This document shows, one piece after another, positions 43,290 to 51,580 of a stretch of DNA of 64,000 nt. The stretch is taken from positions 4,712,001-4,776,000 of the forward strand of contig NZ_JAUSZR010000001.1 in the NCBI RefSeq assembly GCF_030817835.1, read 5' to 3'. Within the stretch, counting starts at the first letter, position 1. Each line of letters starts with the position of its first letter. The stretch is from Pseudarthrobacter sp. W1I19. Lineage in GTDB: Bacteria > Actinomycetota > Actinomycetes > Actinomycetales > Micrococcaceae. Below the pieces are notes generated by a model. The model did not search any database, had not been told where the DNA came from, and saw only the letters and a program-made list of their open reading frames with translations. Position numbers and translations under genes: made by a program.

Positions 43290-43311
43290 ACCGGGGGCTG
43301 AACGACAACTA

Positions 43312-43365
43312 ACGACGGCGGCACCCCAGGTCCTCGAATCCGAGAACCTGGGGTGCCGCCGTCGT
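43312..43365. terminator. Bidirectional terminator between ggt and ansP
   Basis: A perfect 20-bp stem (43312-43331 with 43346-43365), whose loop can add a CTCG/CGAG pair. It lies between the convergent ggt and permease stops and uses the ACGACGGCGG stem common to several terminators here. Confidence 0.88.
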
Positions 43366-43377
43366 GCGCTGGAGGTA

Positions 43378-44892
43378 CTACTTCTTGAAGGTCTCCGCGG
43401 GTGGGTTGGCGATGACGGGGGAGAGGCCGGTGTGGCCTTCGCGGGTTTCGGCGATTTCGTGGATGCGTTGGCGGCAGGCGTACCAGCCGATGACCATGAG
43501 GATGGAGGCGATGGCGGTGACGAGCATGGTCAGGGGTGAGTCGATGAAGACCATGATGAGGACGCCGACCAGGAAGAGCAGGGAGAGGTAGCCGGTGTAG
43601 GGGGCGCCGAACATGCGGAAGGTGGGGCGTTCGAGCCAGCCTTTGTCGGCCCAGCGTTTGAGTTGGATCTGGCACAGGACGATGGTGGCCCAGGTCATGA
43701 TGATGCCGACGGAGGCGACGTTGAGGACGATTTCGAAGGCCTGGGCGGGGACGAGGTAATTCAGCGGGACGCCCAGGAGGGAGACGGCGGCGGTGATGGC
43801 GATGCCGCCGTAGGGGACGCCTGCTTTGTTCATCCGGGAGGCGAATTTGGGGGCGGAGCCGTTGACGGACATGGAGCGCAGGATCCGGCCGGTGGAGTAG
43901 AGCCCGGCGTTCAGGGAGGACAGGGCGGCGGTGAGGACTACGAGGTTCATGATGACGTCCACGCCTTGGATGCCGATGGAGCCGAAGAACGTTACGAAGG
44001 GGCTGACGCCTTTTTCGTAGGAGGTGTAGGGCAGGAGCAGGGCCAGGAGGATCACGGAGCCGACGTAGAACACGGCGATGCGGAAGACCACGGAGTTGAT
44101 GGCCTTGGGCATGATTTTTTCGGGGTTTTCGGTTTCGCCGGCGGCGGTGCCGACGAGTTCGATGGAGGCGTAGGCGAACAGGACGCCCTGCATGAGGATG
44201 ATCATGGGCAGCAGGCCGTTGGGGAAGATCCCGCCGTTGTCACTCAGGAGGCTGAGGCCGACCTGCTGGCCGTCCACGGGGGTGCCGAAGATGACGAAGT
44301 AGGTGCCGACGATGAGGAAGATGACCAGGGCGGCGACTTTGATCAGGGCGAACCAGAATTCCATTTCGCCGAAGACCTTGACCGAGACCAGGTTCAGGGC
44401 CAGGACGACGATGAGGGCGGTCAGGGCCCAGGCCCACTGCGGGACGTCGGCCATCCACGGGATGTAGTTGCCGAAGAAGTGCATGTACAGGGCGGCGGCG
44501 GTGATGTCCACGATGGTGGTGGTGGCCCAGTTGATCCAGTAGAACCAGCCGGAGACGAACGCGGCTTTTTCGCCGAAGAATTCCCGGGCGTAGGACACGA
44601 ACGAGCCCGATGAGGGCCGGTGCAGGACCAGTTCGCCCAGCGCGCGCAGGATCAGGAACGCGAAGAACCCGCACACGGCGTAGGCGATCACCAGGGACGG
44701 GCCCGCCGCGTTCAGCCGGCCGCCGGCGCCCAGGAACAGGCCGGTACCGATCGCACCGCCGATCGCGATCATCTGGATCTGCCGCGGCTTCAAATTCTTG
44801 TGATAGCCCTTATCCTCCGCGTGCAGGGCGCTCTCGGAGGCATGCGCATGCCCACCGTCTATCAGGTGGTCGGGTATGGGGGTATTAGTCAT
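43378..44892 (-). CDS. ansP: L-asparagine permease (APC family)
   Basis: A 504-aa, 12-span amino acid:proton symporter. The N-terminal consensus [19 protein letters not shown] and the second-span ARAL-type segment [18 protein letters not shown] are those of the AnsP/GabP group. Being downstream of asparaginase and aspartase, it most likely imports asparagine; specificity within the group is inferred from context. A dispersed repeat copy lies in the 72-bp gap before it. Confidence 0.9.
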   Translation of the reverse strand: MTNTPIPDHLIDGGHAHASESALHAEDKGYHKNLKPRQIQMIAIGGAIGTGLFLGAGGRLNAAGPSLVIAYAVCGFFAFLILRALGELVLHRPSSGSFVSYAREFFGEKAAFVSGWFYWINWATTTIVDITAAALYMHFFGNYIPWMADVPQWAWALTALIVVLALNLVSVKVFGEMEFWFALIKVAALVIFLIVGTYFVIFGTPVDGQQVGLSLLSDNGGIFPNGLLPMIILMQGVLFAYASIELVGTAAGETENPEKIMPKAINSVVFRIAVFYVGSVILLALLLPYTSYEKGVSPFVTFFGSIGIQGVDVIMNLVVLTAALSSLNAGLYSTGRILRSMSVNGSAPKFASRMNKAGVPYGGIAITAAVSLLGVPLNYLVPAQAFEIVLNVASVGIIMTWATIVLCQIQLKRWADKGWLERPTFRMFGAPYTGYLSLLFLVGVLIMVFIDSPLTMLVTAIASILMVIGWYACRQRIHEIAETREGHTGLSPVIANPPAETFKK

Positions 44893-44913
44893 GGGAGTGT
44901 CCTTCTGCAGACC

Positions 44914-44935
44914 GGTGGTTGAGCTTGTCGAAACC
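44914..44935. repeat. Dispersed repeat copy between aspA and ansP
   Basis: A copy of the family with core GGTTGAGCTTGTCGAAACC, followed by a partial reverse arm (GCTCAAC) near 44949-44955 that lets the segment fold. It sits inside the presumed asparagine operon and could reduce ansP expression relative to aspA. Same element as at 10138-10183 and 63671-63716. Confidence 0.75.
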
Positions 44936-44964
44936 GGGTTTCGGGTTTGCTCAACTGCCGGTGG

Positions 44965-46395
44965 TTATTTGCTGAGGTTGGCGAGGCGTTCGGGGCTGAG
45001 GAGTTCCTGGAGCTGGGTGTGGGTGAGGAGCCCGTGTTCGAGGACGAGCTCGGCCACGCCCTTGCCGGTGGCGAGTGCTTCCTGGGCGATGGCGGTGGCG
45101 GTGGTGTAGCCGAGGTGGGGGTTGAGGGCGGTGACCAGGCCGATGGACTGTTCGACTGTTTGGCGGAGGTGTTCGGTGTTTGCGGTGATGCCCTGGATGC
45201 AGCGTGCGGTGAGGGTGTGGCAGGCTGCTTCGAGGTGGGAGATGCTCTTGTGGAGGCTGTGGACGATGATGGGTTCGAAGGCGTTGAGTTGGAGTTGCCC
45301 GGCTTCGGCGGCCATGGTGATGGTCACGTCGTTGCCGATCACTTCGTAAGCGACCTGGGAGACGACTTCGGGGATGACCGGGTTGATCTTGCCGGGCATG
45401 ATGGAGGAGCCGGACTGCACGGCGGGGAGGTTGATCTCGCCGAACCCGGCGCGGGGGCCGGAGGAGAGCAGGCGCAGGTCGTTGCAGATTTTGGAGAGTT
45501 TCACGGCGACGCGTTTGAGCACGCCGGAGAGGTGGACGAACGCGCCGACGTCCTGGGTGGCTTCGATCAGGTCCGGGGCGGTGACCAGCGGCAGGCCGGT
45601 GATGGTGGCGAGGTGCCGGCAGGCGGTTTTGGCGTAGCCGGCGGGGGCGTTCAGGCCGGTGCCGATGGCGGTGGCGCCGAGGTTGATTTCGTGGATGAGC
45701 AGTTCGGCTTCGGCGAGGCGGAGCCGGTCTTCGCCGATGGTGATGGCGTAGGTGCCGAATTCCTGGCCCAGGGTCATGGGCACGGCGTCCTGGAGCTGGG
45801 TGCGGCCCATTTTCACCACGGTGCGGAATTCCAGGGCTTTGGCGGCGCAGGCTTCTTCGAGTTCGGCCAGCGCGTCGAGCAGCTCCCGGGCGGCGAAGAT
45901 GGTGCCCAGTTTCACGGCGGTGGGGTAGACGTCGTTGGTGGACTGGGAGAGGTTGACGTGGTCGTTGGGGTGCAGCCGGGCGTAGTCGCCCTTGGGGTGG
46001 CCCAGGATTTCCAGGGCGCGGTTGGCGATGACTTCGTTGGCGTTCATGTTCGAGGACGTTCCGGCGCCGCCCTGGATGACGTCCACCACGAACTGGTCGG
46101 CGAGGCGGCCGTTCATCACCTCGGTGCAGGCCTGCTCGATGGCGTCGGCGCGTTCGGCATCCAGGAGCCCGAGCTCGCGGTTGGTGCGGGCCGCGGCGAG
46201 TTTCACCGCGGCCAGGCCCCGGACCAAGTGCATGTTCGAGGACAGCTTCTGCCCGGTAATGGGAAAGTTCTCCACGGCCCGGAGCGTATGCACACCCCAG
46301 TACGCCCCGGCCGGGACGTCCCGGTCCCCCAACAAATCATGCTCAGACCGGACACCGGTTGCTGCGGTGTCTACGGCGGTTTCGATGGTAGTCAT
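44965..46395 (-). CDS. aspA: Aspartate ammonia-lyase (aspartase)
   Basis: This 476-aa enzyme deaminates L-aspartate to fumarate and ammonia. The fumarase/aspartase signature GSSIMPGKINP is present, with TSSNMNANEVIANRA and the HPNDHVNLSQSTND segment. Length matches AspA. It follows the asparaginase gene by 6 nt, so aspartate made there is passed straight to the TCA cycle. Confidence 0.95.
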   Translation of the reverse strand: MTTIETAVDTAATGVRSEHDLLGDRDVPAGAYWGVHTLRAVENFPITGQKLSSNMHLVRGLAAVKLAAARTNRELGLLDAERADAIEQACTEVMNGRLADQFVVDVIQGGAGTSSNMNANEVIANRALEILGHPKGDYARLHPNDHVNLSQSTNDVYPTAVKLGTIFAARELLDALAELEEACAAKALEFRTVVKMGRTQLQDAVPMTLGQEFGTYAITIGEDRLRLAEAELLIHEINLGATAIGTGLNAPAGYAKTACRHLATITGLPLVTAPDLIEATQDVGAFVHLSGVLKRVAVKLSKICNDLRLLSSGPRAGFGEINLPAVQSGSSIMPGKINPVIPEVVSQVAYEVIGNDVTITMAAEAGQLQLNAFEPIIVHSLHKSISHLEAACHTLTARCIQGITANTEHLRQTVEQSIGLVTALNPHLGYTTATAIAQEALATGKGVAELVLEHGLLTHTQLQELLSPERLANLSK

Positions 46396-46401
46396 GTGTC
46401 C

Positions 46402-47466
46402 TTACAGGGCTTCGTTGACGGGTACGGACGGTTGGTTCAGGAAGTCGGTCGCCTGCAGCAGGCCCACTTGACGGCCACCGCCGACAACCGGGATGGATGC
46501 GATTCTTGAGAGCGGTTCAACGTCCACACCGCTGGCCTCAAGCAGCTTTACGGTGGCTGGCATGCGGGCACGGTCGCCGCCGTCGGAAATCTTCACGGCA
46601 ACGGCGCTGCCATCGGCCAGGCCCACCAGCTGCACGCCTTCAAAGCCGTCCTTGGCCACGGAGCCCGGGAGCAGGCGCATCAGTTCGGTGACGTCGCGGC
46701 CTTCCCCAGCCACCATGTCAGGGTGGCGCTGCATGGCGAGTCCGACGGCGGCTTCCGCACTTTGGAGGGCTGGCCCGCCGTCGTCGTTCGTCCTCGCAGA
46801 ACCAGCAGCGGCGTGGGCGATGCGGCCGAAGGCGCGGGCCATACCGTGCAGCGTCAGGGCAAAGAGCGGCGTGCCGCAGCCGTCGGTGCTGAGCGCGAAG
46901 GGCTCCTCGCCCGTGAGCTCCCTGACCGTTCCGGCTACCAGCTGCTGCAGCGGGTGGGACGGGTCCAGGTAGCCCTGGACCGGCCAGCCGTTGATCACGC
47001 AGGTGGCGGCCATGGCGGCGTGCTTGCCCGAGCAGTTCTGGGTGAGTTGGGTGGCGCCGCCGCCGTTACGCAACCATTCTTCGCGTTCGGTCACGCCGTA
47101 CGGCAGGTCCGAGCTGTTCTCAAAGTCATTGACGCTCAGGCCATGCAGCTCGAGGATGCGCAGCGCTCCATCGCGGTGCTCTGCCGCGCCGGAATGGCTG
47201 GCCGCGGCCAGGGCCAGGAGGTCGGCCGGCAGGTCGAGCCTGGCGCGTACCATGGCGACGGCCTGAAGTGGCTTGAGCGAGGACCGGGGATAGAACGGCA
47301 CGTGGGGATCGCCCGCGGAGGCCACTGTTGAACCGTCCGCCGCAACAGCGATCGCCGAGCCGTAGTGCACGCTTTCCACGAGGCCGTCACGGACGGCTGC
47401 GACCAGGGGCTCGTGCGTGGGAAGCAAAACGGCAGTGTGGGCAGCGGAAAACACGGGGGAGGGCAT
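46402..47466 (-). CDS. L-asparaginase, Rhizobium etli type (AnsA/class 3)
   Basis: A 354-aa asparaginase of the beta-lactamase-like-fold class described in Rhizobium etli. It carries the SxxK pair in YPRSSLKPLQA and zinc/active-site elements in QNCSGKHAA and STDGCGTPLF. It converts asparagine to aspartate and ammonia. It has no signal peptide, so it is cytoplasmic. The gene lies 27 nt after the FadR-type regulator and 6 nt before aspA. Confidence 0.93.
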   Translation of the reverse strand: MPSPVFSAAHTAVLLPTHEPLVAAVRDGLVESVHYGSAIAVAADGSTVASAGDPHVPFYPRSSLKPLQAVAMVRARLDLPADLLALAAASHSGAAEHRDGALRILELHGLSVNDFENSSDLPYGVTEREEWLRNGGGATQLTQNCSGKHAAMAATCVINGWPVQGYLDPSHPLQQLVAGTVRELTGEEPFALSTDGCGTPLFALTLHGMARAFGRIAHAAAGSARTNDDGGPALQSAEAAVGLAMQRHPDMVAGEGRDVTELMRLLPGSVAKDGFEGVQLVGLADGSAVAVKISDGGDRARMPATVKLLEASGVDVEPLSRIASIPVVGGGRQVGLLQATDFLNQPSVPVNEAL

Positions 47467-47493
47467 GGGGTCCTTGGATGTTTGTTGCGGTAG

Positions 47494-48201
47494 TTAGTTG
47501 CTGAGGATGGATTCGAGGGCAAGGCCCACGGCCTGGAGGTGGCGGGCCATGGCGGCACGCGCTTTTTCGGCGGAACCGGCTTCGATGGCGGCCAGGATCT
47601 CCTGGTGTTCCACATCTGAGGCGTGCTGCCGGTCTGCCACCATGTTCAGTGTCTCGGACTGGTGGGCCAGGGCGTCGCGGATGTCAGCCACCACGCTGGC
47701 GAATACCTTGTTGCCGCTGGCGCGGGCAATCGCGGCGTGGAAGCTCGAGTCCAGGGCCACCCAGGACTCGGGATCGGTTTCGGTGGCCATTGCCGCAACG
47801 ATGTGGCGTAGCGTTTCCAGTTCATCATCGCTGCGGCGCTCGGCGGCCAGCCCGGCTGCGGGAACTTCGATATGCGGGCGTGCCTCGGTCAAGTCCCGGG
47901 CCGAATACTGGCCCAGCGTGAGATCGTTGGCCACCTTGTTGGACACCACGAATGTTCCCTTGCCCGTTTTGGTCACCGTGAGGCCCAGCGCGGTACAGGA
48001 GCGGAGCGCTTCCCGGATCACCGAGCGGCTTACGGCGTACTGCTGGGAAAGCGTGGCTTCGGAACTGAGCTTGCTGCCCACTGCCAGCCGTCCGGACTCG
48101 ACGTCCTGACGGATAGCGTTGAACACTGCTTCGGCAGCACTAAGCCGTGCGAGCGGAAGAGATGCAGGCTGTCCTGCTGTCCGGCTGTCTGACAGGTTCA
48201 C
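47494..48201 (-). CDS. FadR/GntR (FCD) regulator of the asparagine cluster
   Basis: A 235-aa regulator with an N-terminal winged HTH (SSEATLSQQYAVSRSVIREAL) and a C-terminal FCD effector domain, with the metal-ligand histidines expected in SSFHAAIA and VEHQEIL. It is the first gene of the cluster and probably controls it with an amino or dicarboxylic acid as ligand. The 175-bp gap to hipB upstream holds an inverted repeat at 48277-48292. Confidence 0.9.
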   Translation of the reverse strand: MNLSDSRTAGQPASLPLARLSAAEAVFNAIRQDVESGRLAVGSKLSSEATLSQQYAVSRSVIREALRSCTALGLTVTKTGKGTFVVSNKVANDLTLGQYSARDLTEARPHIEVPAAGLAAERRSDDELETLRHIVAAMATETDPESWVALDSSFHAAIARASGNKVFASVVADIRDALAHQSETLNMVADRQHASDVEHQEILAAIEAGSAEKARAAMARHLQAVGLALESILSN

Positions 48202-48276
48202 GCCTTAAATATGGCAGGGGTCACAGCTACTGTCAAGACTGGTCCCTGATAGCGGGTTCGGGCTACTGCGACCTGT

Positions 48277-48292
48277 CGGCACGTTCGTGCCG
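48277..48292. promoter_or_regulatory. Inverted repeat between the FadR-type regulator and hipB
   Basis: CGGCACG-TT-CGTGCCG is a perfect 7-2-7 palindrome in the divergent gap. It could be an operator for the HipB protein or for the FadR-type regulator; position does not decide. Confidence 0.4.
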
Positions 48293-48376
48293 GAAGGCTC
48301 TGTCCATCCGGCCCTCGGCGGCGGTAAAGTTTTGAAAGAGGATAAATCGGAACGGTCGTACCTATAGGAGGCTGCC

Positions 48377-48637
48377 ATCAAAGCGTCCTTTGCCGATCGC
48401 CTCGCCGCTGAGGTACGGGCCCGTCGTGCCGTCCTCAGGTTGACGCAGCACGATCTCGCCCAGCTGGCCGGGGTATCGGAGCGCTTCGTGCGGTTCGTGG
48501 AGCAAGGCAAACAAAGCGTCCAGCTGGACTCACTCCTGGCGCTCCTCGATACGCTCGGTTTGGAACTCCAGCTCGGTACACGCCGTACTGCCCCTTCGGC
48601 CGCGGTGGTGCCAGGTTCTGAAGAGGCCAGGCCGTGA
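48377..48637 (+). CDS. hipB: HipB-like antitoxin, apparent ATC start
   Basis: An 86-residue HTH_3 antitoxin frame that reads through the full HipB fold (LTQHDLAQLAGVSERFVRFVEQG, then LLALLDTLGLELQL). The frame is closed at 48365 and contains no ATG, GTG or TTG before residue 22. The perfect Shine-Dalgarno AGGAGG at 48366-48371 points to an ATC at 48377 that would code for the N-terminus. The first usual start (TTG 48440) would remove helix 1. Either a rare AUC start or a recent start-codon mutation is implied. It overlaps hipA by 4 nt (GTGA). Confidence 0.7.
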   Translation: MKASFADRLAAEVRARRAVLRLTQHDLAQLAGVSERFVRFVEQGKQSVQLDSLLALLDTLGLELQLGTRRTAPSAAVVPGSEEARP

Positions 48638-49896
48638 GGCACCGCATCGCGGACATCTATAAAGCGGGAGTCCTTGCCGCACGGCTCGAGCGGCACGACG
48701 GCGGAACCAAGTTCAGCTATCTGCCCGGCTACCTGCAAAACGGTGGTCTCGCCGTCGCCACCTCCCTGCCGCTCACCACCGATCCTGTCCTCTCAGGCGC
48801 CGGGGCCGCCCCACCGTATTTCACCGGCCTGCTGCCGGAGGGCCGCCGCCTCAACGCGCTGCGGCGTTCCATCAAAACCAGTGCGGACGATGACCTGTCC
48901 CTGCTGATTGCAGCCGGCGGCAATCCAGTGGGAGATGTCCAGATCGTAGGGCATGGGGAATCCTTGAACCGGGACGAACATGCGGTCCAGCTGGATCCGC
49001 AGCGCGTTTTGGACTTCGATCAACTGCTCGGCGATCCGGACCTCATAGATCCCGTGGCCCTGGCGGGGGTGCAGGACAAGTTGTCCGCCGGGATGATTTC
49101 GGTTCCTGTGGCGAGTACGGGACGCCAATACATCCTCAAACTCAACGCGCCCGAGTTCCCGCATGTGGTGGAGAACGAGTTCGTGATGTTCCGCTACGCC
49201 GCGAAGCTTCGGATCCCGCTCAGCCCCGTCCAACTGATCCGCGATGTTGCCGGCCGGCCAGGACTGCTGGTGGAGCGCTTTGACCGCGTCCCCGGACCTG
49301 CGATACCTCCGGATAACGGGCCCGGCGACGTGCGGCGTCTCGCGGTGGAGGACGGGGCCCAGGTGCTGAAGCTCTACCCGGCGGATAAGTACAACGTGGG
49401 GTACGGCCAGGTTTGCCACGCCCTCGCGGACCACTGCTCGGCGCCGCTTCCTGCGCTCCGGAACCTGGCAATCCAAGGGGCCTACGCCTGGCTGACCGGC
49501 AACGGTGACCTGCACGCAAAGAACGTATCGATGGTCCAGCAGCCACACGGCGAGTGGACCATCGCGCCGGTCTACGACATTCCCTCCACCGTGGTTTACG
49601 GCGATAAAACCCTTGCCTTGACCGTCGGCGGAAAGCGGACCGGGATTTCACGCCGCCAGTTCCTGGGCTGGGGTACCGAGCTGGGACTGACCGACCGCGC
49701 AGCGGCCCAGGTTGTGGAGATCGCGCTCAAGGCGTCGGCCCCTCTGATCGCAGATCTGGAATCAGGGACGGCTTTCCGTTTCTTGAGGGGAGCCGGGACA
49801 AAATCCAACGACGACGGCGGCTCGCCCTTTCCTGACCTGGTCACCAGGGCATGGGTCAAGGAGTTGAAGCACCGCCGCAGGCTGATGGAAGGCTGA
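48634..49896 (+). CDS. hipA: HipA-type serine/threonine kinase toxin
   Basis: A 420-aa HipA kinase. The N-terminal subdomain includes FTGLLPEGRRLNAL. The kinase core shows the Gly-rich region GVQDKLSAGM, the catalytic GNGDLHAKNVS and the metal-binding VYDIPST. E. coli HipA phosphorylates glutamyl-tRNA synthetase and induces dormancy; the same is inferred here. The active-site residues look intact. Translation is coupled to hipB through a GTGA overlap. Confidence 0.92.
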   Translation: MRHRIADIYKAGVLAARLERHDGGTKFSYLPGYLQNGGLAVATSLPLTTDPVLSGAGAAPPYFTGLLPEGRRLNALRRSIKTSADDDLSLLIAAGGNPVGDVQIVGHGESLNRDEHAVQLDPQRVLDFDQLLGDPDLIDPVALAGVQDKLSAGMISVPVASTGRQYILKLNAPEFPHVVENEFVMFRYAAKLRIPLSPVQLIRDVAGRPGLLVERFDRVPGPAIPPDNGPGDVRRLAVEDGAQVLKLYPADKYNVGYGQVCHALADHCSAPLPALRNLAIQGAYAWLTGNGDLHAKNVSMVQQPHGEWTIAPVYDIPSTVVYGDKTLALTVGGKRTGISRRQFLGWGTELGLTDRAAAQVVEIALKASAPLIADLESGTAFRFLRGAGTKSNDDGGSPFPDLVTRAWVKELKHRRRLMEG

Positions 49897-49902
49897 GCGG
49901 CC

Positions 49903-50841
49903 TCAGCCGGATTCGGACCACCGAAGCACGCGCAAGGCGCGGAGGGTGTTCCACCGGCTTGGTTGTCCATCTCCGTCTTCCAGCTCGAAGTGGACCTTTC
50001 CGGGGTGGGTGTTCTCCAGCAGCCACCGGCCGTCCGGCTGCTCCTTGGATCTCACGGCTTCGACGGCCTCGTCAACCCGTTTGTCGGGGGTGCCACCGGC
50101 GGCCCGGAAGTAGTCAAGCCCGCGGAGCACGTCGTAGAACCAGCGGGTGGGGTAGGAAAACTGCAGCCAGTCACTGCTGATAAGTTCACGGCTGGATCTG
50201 CGCCGCAGCAACCCACGCTCCAGCAGGTATTCTTCCCCGCCGCGCCGGGCCTTGCGGGATTCAGGTGTTCCCCCAGTGGCCCGCTCATATTCAAGAAGCC
50301 CCTCAAGGACGCAGATGGTGGTGTGGAAGGACGAACGGGTGGACCCTCGTTCGGCTTCGCAGTTCCAGCCGCCGTCGGGCAGCTGTTCGCGGGTCAGCCG
50401 CTCCACCACCGTGTCCACGTTCTGTCCGAAGTAGGCGCCCAGTGCCACCGTCATGCCGTTGATGCAGGGTTCAACTTCGCCGGCGAAGAAGAGCTGGTTG
50501 CCTTCCTCCCAGCGGCTGTTCTCGCGGACCAGTTTGATGGCGTGCCGGGCTTCCCGGCTCGCGGGATCCAGGCCCAAATCCCTCAGCAGCAACAGGCTGT
50601 AAGTGGTCGCCGTCCAGGGCTGGCTGTCGGGATCGTCGTCGGTGGCCGGCCAGTACGTGCCGCCCGCCCATTGACCGTCCATGTCCTGAAGGGCCAAAAG
50701 TCTGGCTCCCCAGCCTTCGGTGGCAATGCGCTCCCGCTCAGCTTGAACGTCATTAACCGAAGCATCCGTCAGGTCGCGCAGGGCCTGCCACCTGATGGCG
50801 GGATCACCGTCGAGCAGCCAATCGAGCACGTCCATTGGCAT
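49903..50841 (-). CDS. Squalene-cyclase/prenyltransferase-repeat protein
   Basis: A 312-aa alpha/alpha barrel-like protein with QW-type repeats (DGQWAGG, DGGWNCE, DGRWLLE). It lacks the DXDD motif of squalene-hopene cyclase and is half the length, so it is not a typical cyclase. Such proteins are widespread in actinobacteria and uncharacterised. The start lies 6 nt after the stop of the UDG-like gene, so translation is coupled. ATG 50841 is chosen; GTG 50844 and ATG 50835 are alternatives. Confidence 0.75.
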   Translation of the reverse strand: MPMDVLDWLLDGDPAIRWQALRDLTDASVNDVQAERERIATEGWGARLLALQDMDGQWAGGTYWPATDDDPDSQPWTATTYSLLLLRDLGLDPASREARHAIKLVRENSRWEEGNQLFFAGEVEPCINGMTVALGAYFGQNVDTVVERLTREQLPDGGWNCEAERGSTRSSFHTTICVLEGLLEYERATGGTPESRKARRGGEEYLLERGLLRRRSSRELISSDWLQFSYPTRWFYDVLRGLDYFRAAGGTPDKRVDEAVEAVRSKEQPDGRWLLENTHPGKVHFELEDGDGQPSRWNTLRALRVLRWSESG

Positions 50842-50847
50842 CACCGC

Positions 50848-51465
50848 TCAGAGGTGCTGGATGCCTGCCCGCTGCATGGCGTCCTTATAGATCTCCACGT
50901 TCTTGGCCAGCAGCTCTTCCTGTTTGGCTTCGGAGACAGCAAAGGCCCGGCCCCCGAGGGCCGTGGCCTTGTACACCTTGATGCCGCTGTTCTTCAGCGA
51001 TGAGTGGTAGGTCTTTTCGAACAGGGTCAGGAAGGTGGCGGCGTCCGTGCCGTGGGCGATGATGGCCGACACCCGGGAGTTGATCTTAAGGAACTGGCGG
51101 AAGGGCCGCAGGCCGTCTGTCTTTTCCTGCACGCTCAGTGCCGATGGCATCCCTGGGTCACGGACCCACGGGTAGGCGTTCCAAGGCATAACGTAGCGGG
51201 AGTCCAGCTCGGCAAGCTCGTAGATCTGGGTGGCGCGGCGCGCCGCTTCGTCGTCGTTGTAGTGCGAGACGAAGCCGGACTCGGTGCCCTTTCCCGGGCT
51301 TACCTGCAGGCTGACTATCCGGCATTCATCCTCGTCGTGAACCGGGTCGATGTAGGGGACGGTTGAGCCCGGCTTCTTTTCCATTAGTTCGTCGCAAAGC
51401 TGGGTTACCTTCGCGATGTTCGGTTCCTGTAGCAGGGCTTTCTTTTCGTCCCAATCAATCGTCAC
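50848..51465 (-). CDS. Uracil-DNA glycosylase superfamily-like protein
   Basis: A 205-aa protein. The segment YVMPWNAYPWVRD resembles the substrate-binding NAYPW motif of uracil-DNA glycosylases, followed by FLKINSRVSAIIAHGTDA, similar to the second strand-loop. The usual catalytic-site motif near the N-terminus is not obvious, so activity is uncertain. It is coupled to the QW-repeat gene downstream. Base-excision activity is a possibility, not shown. Confidence 0.6.
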   Translation of the reverse strand: MTIDWDEKKALLQEPNIAKVTQLCDELMEKKPGSTVPYIDPVHDEDECRIVSLQVSPGKGTESGFVSHYNDDEAARRATQIYELAELDSRYVMPWNAYPWVRDPGMPSALSVQEKTDGLRPFRQFLKINSRVSAIIAHGTDAATFLTLFEKTYHSSLKNSGIKVYKATALGGRAFAVSEAKQEELLAKNVEIYKDAMQRAGIQHL

Positions 51466-51580
51466 GATTTCTCCCTCAGCAGCAAGGCGTCCAGAAACAG
51501 GCGTCTTATGCCACTCTACGCTTCTGGGCTTGAGGGTGGGCAGGGGAAGTTCTGTCTCCCTTCTGCCGCGGATGGTGTGC

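Noticed and set aside
44947..46509. 520-codon Gly/Asp-rich open frame on the + strand opposite aspA
   Set aside because: Composition (very high Gly, Asp and Val) and position opposite aspA mark it as an antisense shadow.
49903..50841. Calling the QW-repeat protein a hopene cyclase
   Set aside because: It is about half the length and lacks the catalytic DXDD motif.
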